A DNA stretch of 14,588 nucleotides from an uncultured Clostridia bacterium (GTDB lineage Bacteria; Bacillota; Clostridia; TANB77; CAG-508). Both the position numbers and the translations under genes were made by a program. Location: the NCBI GenBank assembly GCA_948857205.1, contig CAQPRV010000042.1, positions 1 through 14,588 on the forward strand, written 5' to 3'. Below, piece after piece: positions 13,938-14,588 of the stretch. The notes beneath the pieces were generated by a model. That model worked only from the letters and a program-made list of their open reading frames with translations, was not told where the DNA came from and did no database searches. Position 1 is the stretch's first letter. Each line of letters opens with the position of its first letter.

Positions 13938-14153
13938 ATGAATGATAAAAAAAAAGTAGTAGTAAAGTTAGAAAGTTATATGAAACTAAAAGATATATCA
14001 AAACAAAATTTGGCAAAAAAATGGAAGAAAAGTGAAGCATATATTTATAGAAGATTTTCAGGAGAAGTAGAATTTAGTTTAACAGATATTGAGGATATTT
14101 TTTCTATATTACAATTGTCAAAAGATGAAGCATGTGATATTTTTTTTAACTAA
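13938..14153 (+). CDS. Cro-like helix-turn-helix protein
   Basis: 71 residues, single XRE-type domain: KNLAKKW...SEAYIYRRFSGEVEF supplies the helix-turn-helix, and SLTDIEDIFSILQLSKDEACDIFF resembles the C-terminal part of the phage DUF739/Cro group. It would bind the same operators as the repressor and favour the lytic or excision state. AGGAGGTG (13921-13928) precedes ATG 13938 by 9 nt. It is the first gene of the rightward operon, directly opposite the repressor gene. Confidence 0.8.
   Translation: MNDKKKVVVKLESYMKLKDISKQNLAKKWKKSEAYIYRRFSGEVEFSLTDIEDIFSILQLSKDEACDIFFN
14115..14143 (+). promoter_or_regulatory. Possible second early promoter inside the cro end
   Basis: TTGTCA (14115-14120), 17-nt spacer, TATTTT (14138-14143) with TG at 14135-14136. 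An operator follows at 14157-14171, about where transcription would start. Suggestive only, as the DNA is AT-rich. Confidence 0.4.
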
Positions 14154-14156
14154 TTA

Positions 14157-14171
14157 TTACGAGTTACGTAA
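14157..14171. promoter_or_regulatory. Operator O5 downstream of cro
   Basis: A third perfect TTAC-N7-GTAA, 240 bp from O4 and just past the cro stop (14151-14153). It would let the same repressor shut off the early genes at a second point. Confidence 0.55.
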
Positions 14172-14180
14172 TAAGACGAA

Positions 14181-14195
14181 TTGCGACACGGTACA
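14181..14195 (+). repeat. Right copy of the 15-bp inverted repeat
   Basis: TTGCGACACGGTACA, exact reverse complement of 12728-12742; the flanking bases do not match. It lies 26 nt before the first small early ORF, in the same orientation relative to downstream transcription as the left copy. Confidence 0.85.
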
Positions 14196-14221
14196 AATAA
14201 TAAGAAAGGAGGACTAGCAAT

Positions 14222-14263
14222 ATGAATAAGAATATAAAGAGGTGTTTGATAGATGATAGTTAA
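14222..14263 (+). CDS. 13-codon leader ORF
   Basis: Encodes MNKNIKRCLIDDS behind a strong AAAGGAGGA (14205-14213, spacing 8). Its end overlaps the start of the next gene by 11 nt in another frame, so it looks like a leader peptide for translational coupling. No homology is recognised, and it could be untranslated. Confidence 0.4.
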   Translation: MNKNIKRCLIDDS

Positions 14264-14396
14264 GGAATTTAAAATTGGAAATACAACAATAGAAGTTGAC
14301 GATACTTACTTTCCAAAGACAAAAGAAGAGAATGAAAAAGTATATGAAGAATTTAACAAAATAGGATGTGAAATTTTAAGAAATTTAAACGAATAA
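14253..14396 (+). CDS. Small early-region protein, unknown function
   Basis: 47 residues (MIVKEFKIGNTTIEVDD...), with a beta-rich N terminus and a charged helical C terminus (KEENEKVYEEFNKI). GAGGTG (14239-14244) lies 8 nt before ATG 14253. Small proteins starting with this kind of KEFKIGNTTIEVDDTY segment are common beside cro-like genes in Firmicute prophages (from memory), but no function is known to me. Confidence 0.65.
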   Translation: MIVKEFKIGNTTIEVDDTYFPKTKEENEKVYEEFNKIGCEILRNLNE

Positions 14397-14400
14397 ATAA

Positions 14401-14469
14401 AAAATAGATATAGGAGCAGAAAAATATGCACCAAATATAGAAGTAACTGCAAAAGTAAAAGAAAAATAA
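14401..14469 (+). other. Open stretch without a start codon
   Basis: After a TAA at 14398-14400 the frame is open for 22 codons to TAA 14467-14469 and encodes KIDIGAEKYAPNIEVTAKVK-like sequence with coding-like composition but no ATG, GTG or TTG. AGGAG at 14412-14416 instead leads to a four-codon ORF in another frame (ATG 14426-14428). It may be the remnant of a small gene. Confidence 0.25.
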
Positions 14470-14488
14470 TAGAAGGGAGAAAGAAGAA

Positions 14489-14588
14489 ATGAAATGCATA
14501 AAAAGAATTAATAATGACGGATTCTTACCAACACATTATGTTGTTTATGAAGATGCCAATATAGTTGGTATATATAAAACTAAGAAAG
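14489..14588 (+). CDS. Early-region protein, N-terminal part only
   Basis: The frame from ATG 14489 (AAGGGAG 14473-14479, spacing 9) stays open to the window edge: MKCIKRINNDGF... with a following YVVYEDANIVGIY segment. At least 33 residues, cut by the window. Family not recognised. It continues the same-strand early gene row. Confidence 0.6.
   Translation, partial: MKCIKRINNDGFLPTHYVVYEDANIVGIYKTKK

Larger units (their letters stand above)
11034..14588. mobile_element. Left end of a prophage or integrative element
   Basis: A large serine recombinase, a LexA/CI-type repressor with a cotranscribed zinc-ribbon gene, divergent Cro-like gene, arrayed operators and small early genes in a row form a temperate-phage or ICE lysogeny/integration module. 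It follows chromosomal genes directly. The left edge is set near the M15 3' end by inference. The right edge is beyond the window, and no structural or conjugation genes are visible, so phage versus ICE is undecided. Confidence 0.8.

Noticed and set aside
1..14588. CRISPR array, tRNA or rRNA genes
   Set aside because: No regularly spaced direct repeats and no cloverleaf or rRNA-like GC-rich tracts were seen on either strand.

Overview
The window is very AT-rich, uses AGA for almost every arginine codon, and has strong AGGAGG-type ribosome binding sites and short operons. Its gene set (a WalR-like response regulator, the MEP-pathway enzymes IspG and IspH, a TIGR03905-type TSCPD protein, a sortase, and a class B PBP with PASTA domains) points to a low-GC Firmicute. 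An uncultured, probably gut-associated member of the Clostridia is most likely. The genus cannot be told from sequence alone.

Positions 1-388 hold only a hairpin and the aspS promoter. Positions 389-5561 are forward-strand housekeeping genes: aspS (aspartyl-tRNA synthetase, broken by one extra C), a TSCPD protein, walR without its kinase, then ispG-ispH, the last two steps of isoprenoid precursor synthesis, closed by a terminator that overlaps the ispH stop. Next are an Rpn-type PD-(D/E)XK protein that has probably lost its catalytic Glu, a convergent class B PBP (6370-8646, minus strand), rsmA (16S rRNA dimethylase), a membrane sortase, and an M15-type peptidase whose Shine-Dalgarno lies inside a hairpin.

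From about 11.04 kb to the right edge is the left end of a prophage or integrative element. It holds a large serine recombinase, a leftward lysogeny operon (a LexA/CI-like self-cleaving repressor, then a small zinc-ribbon protein), a divergent Cro-like gene, and the start of the early rightward operon. The switch is readable: two back-to-back promoters and a set of TTAC-N7-GTAA operators, with an extra operator after cro. A perfect 15-bp sequence occurs in inverted orientation on both sides of the lysogeny module.

The most unusual observation is that two unrelated genes, the essential aspS and the prophage repressor, are each split by a single extra C. In both, the zero-frame codon at the break is CGG followed by A, and skipping the C restores the family sequence exactly (Gly, GGA). 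I found no other in-frame CGG in any gene of the window. This fits CGG being an unassigned or stalling codon that acts as a +1 frameshift (CGGA) site. Two chance mutations or sequencing errors remain possible and can be tested.
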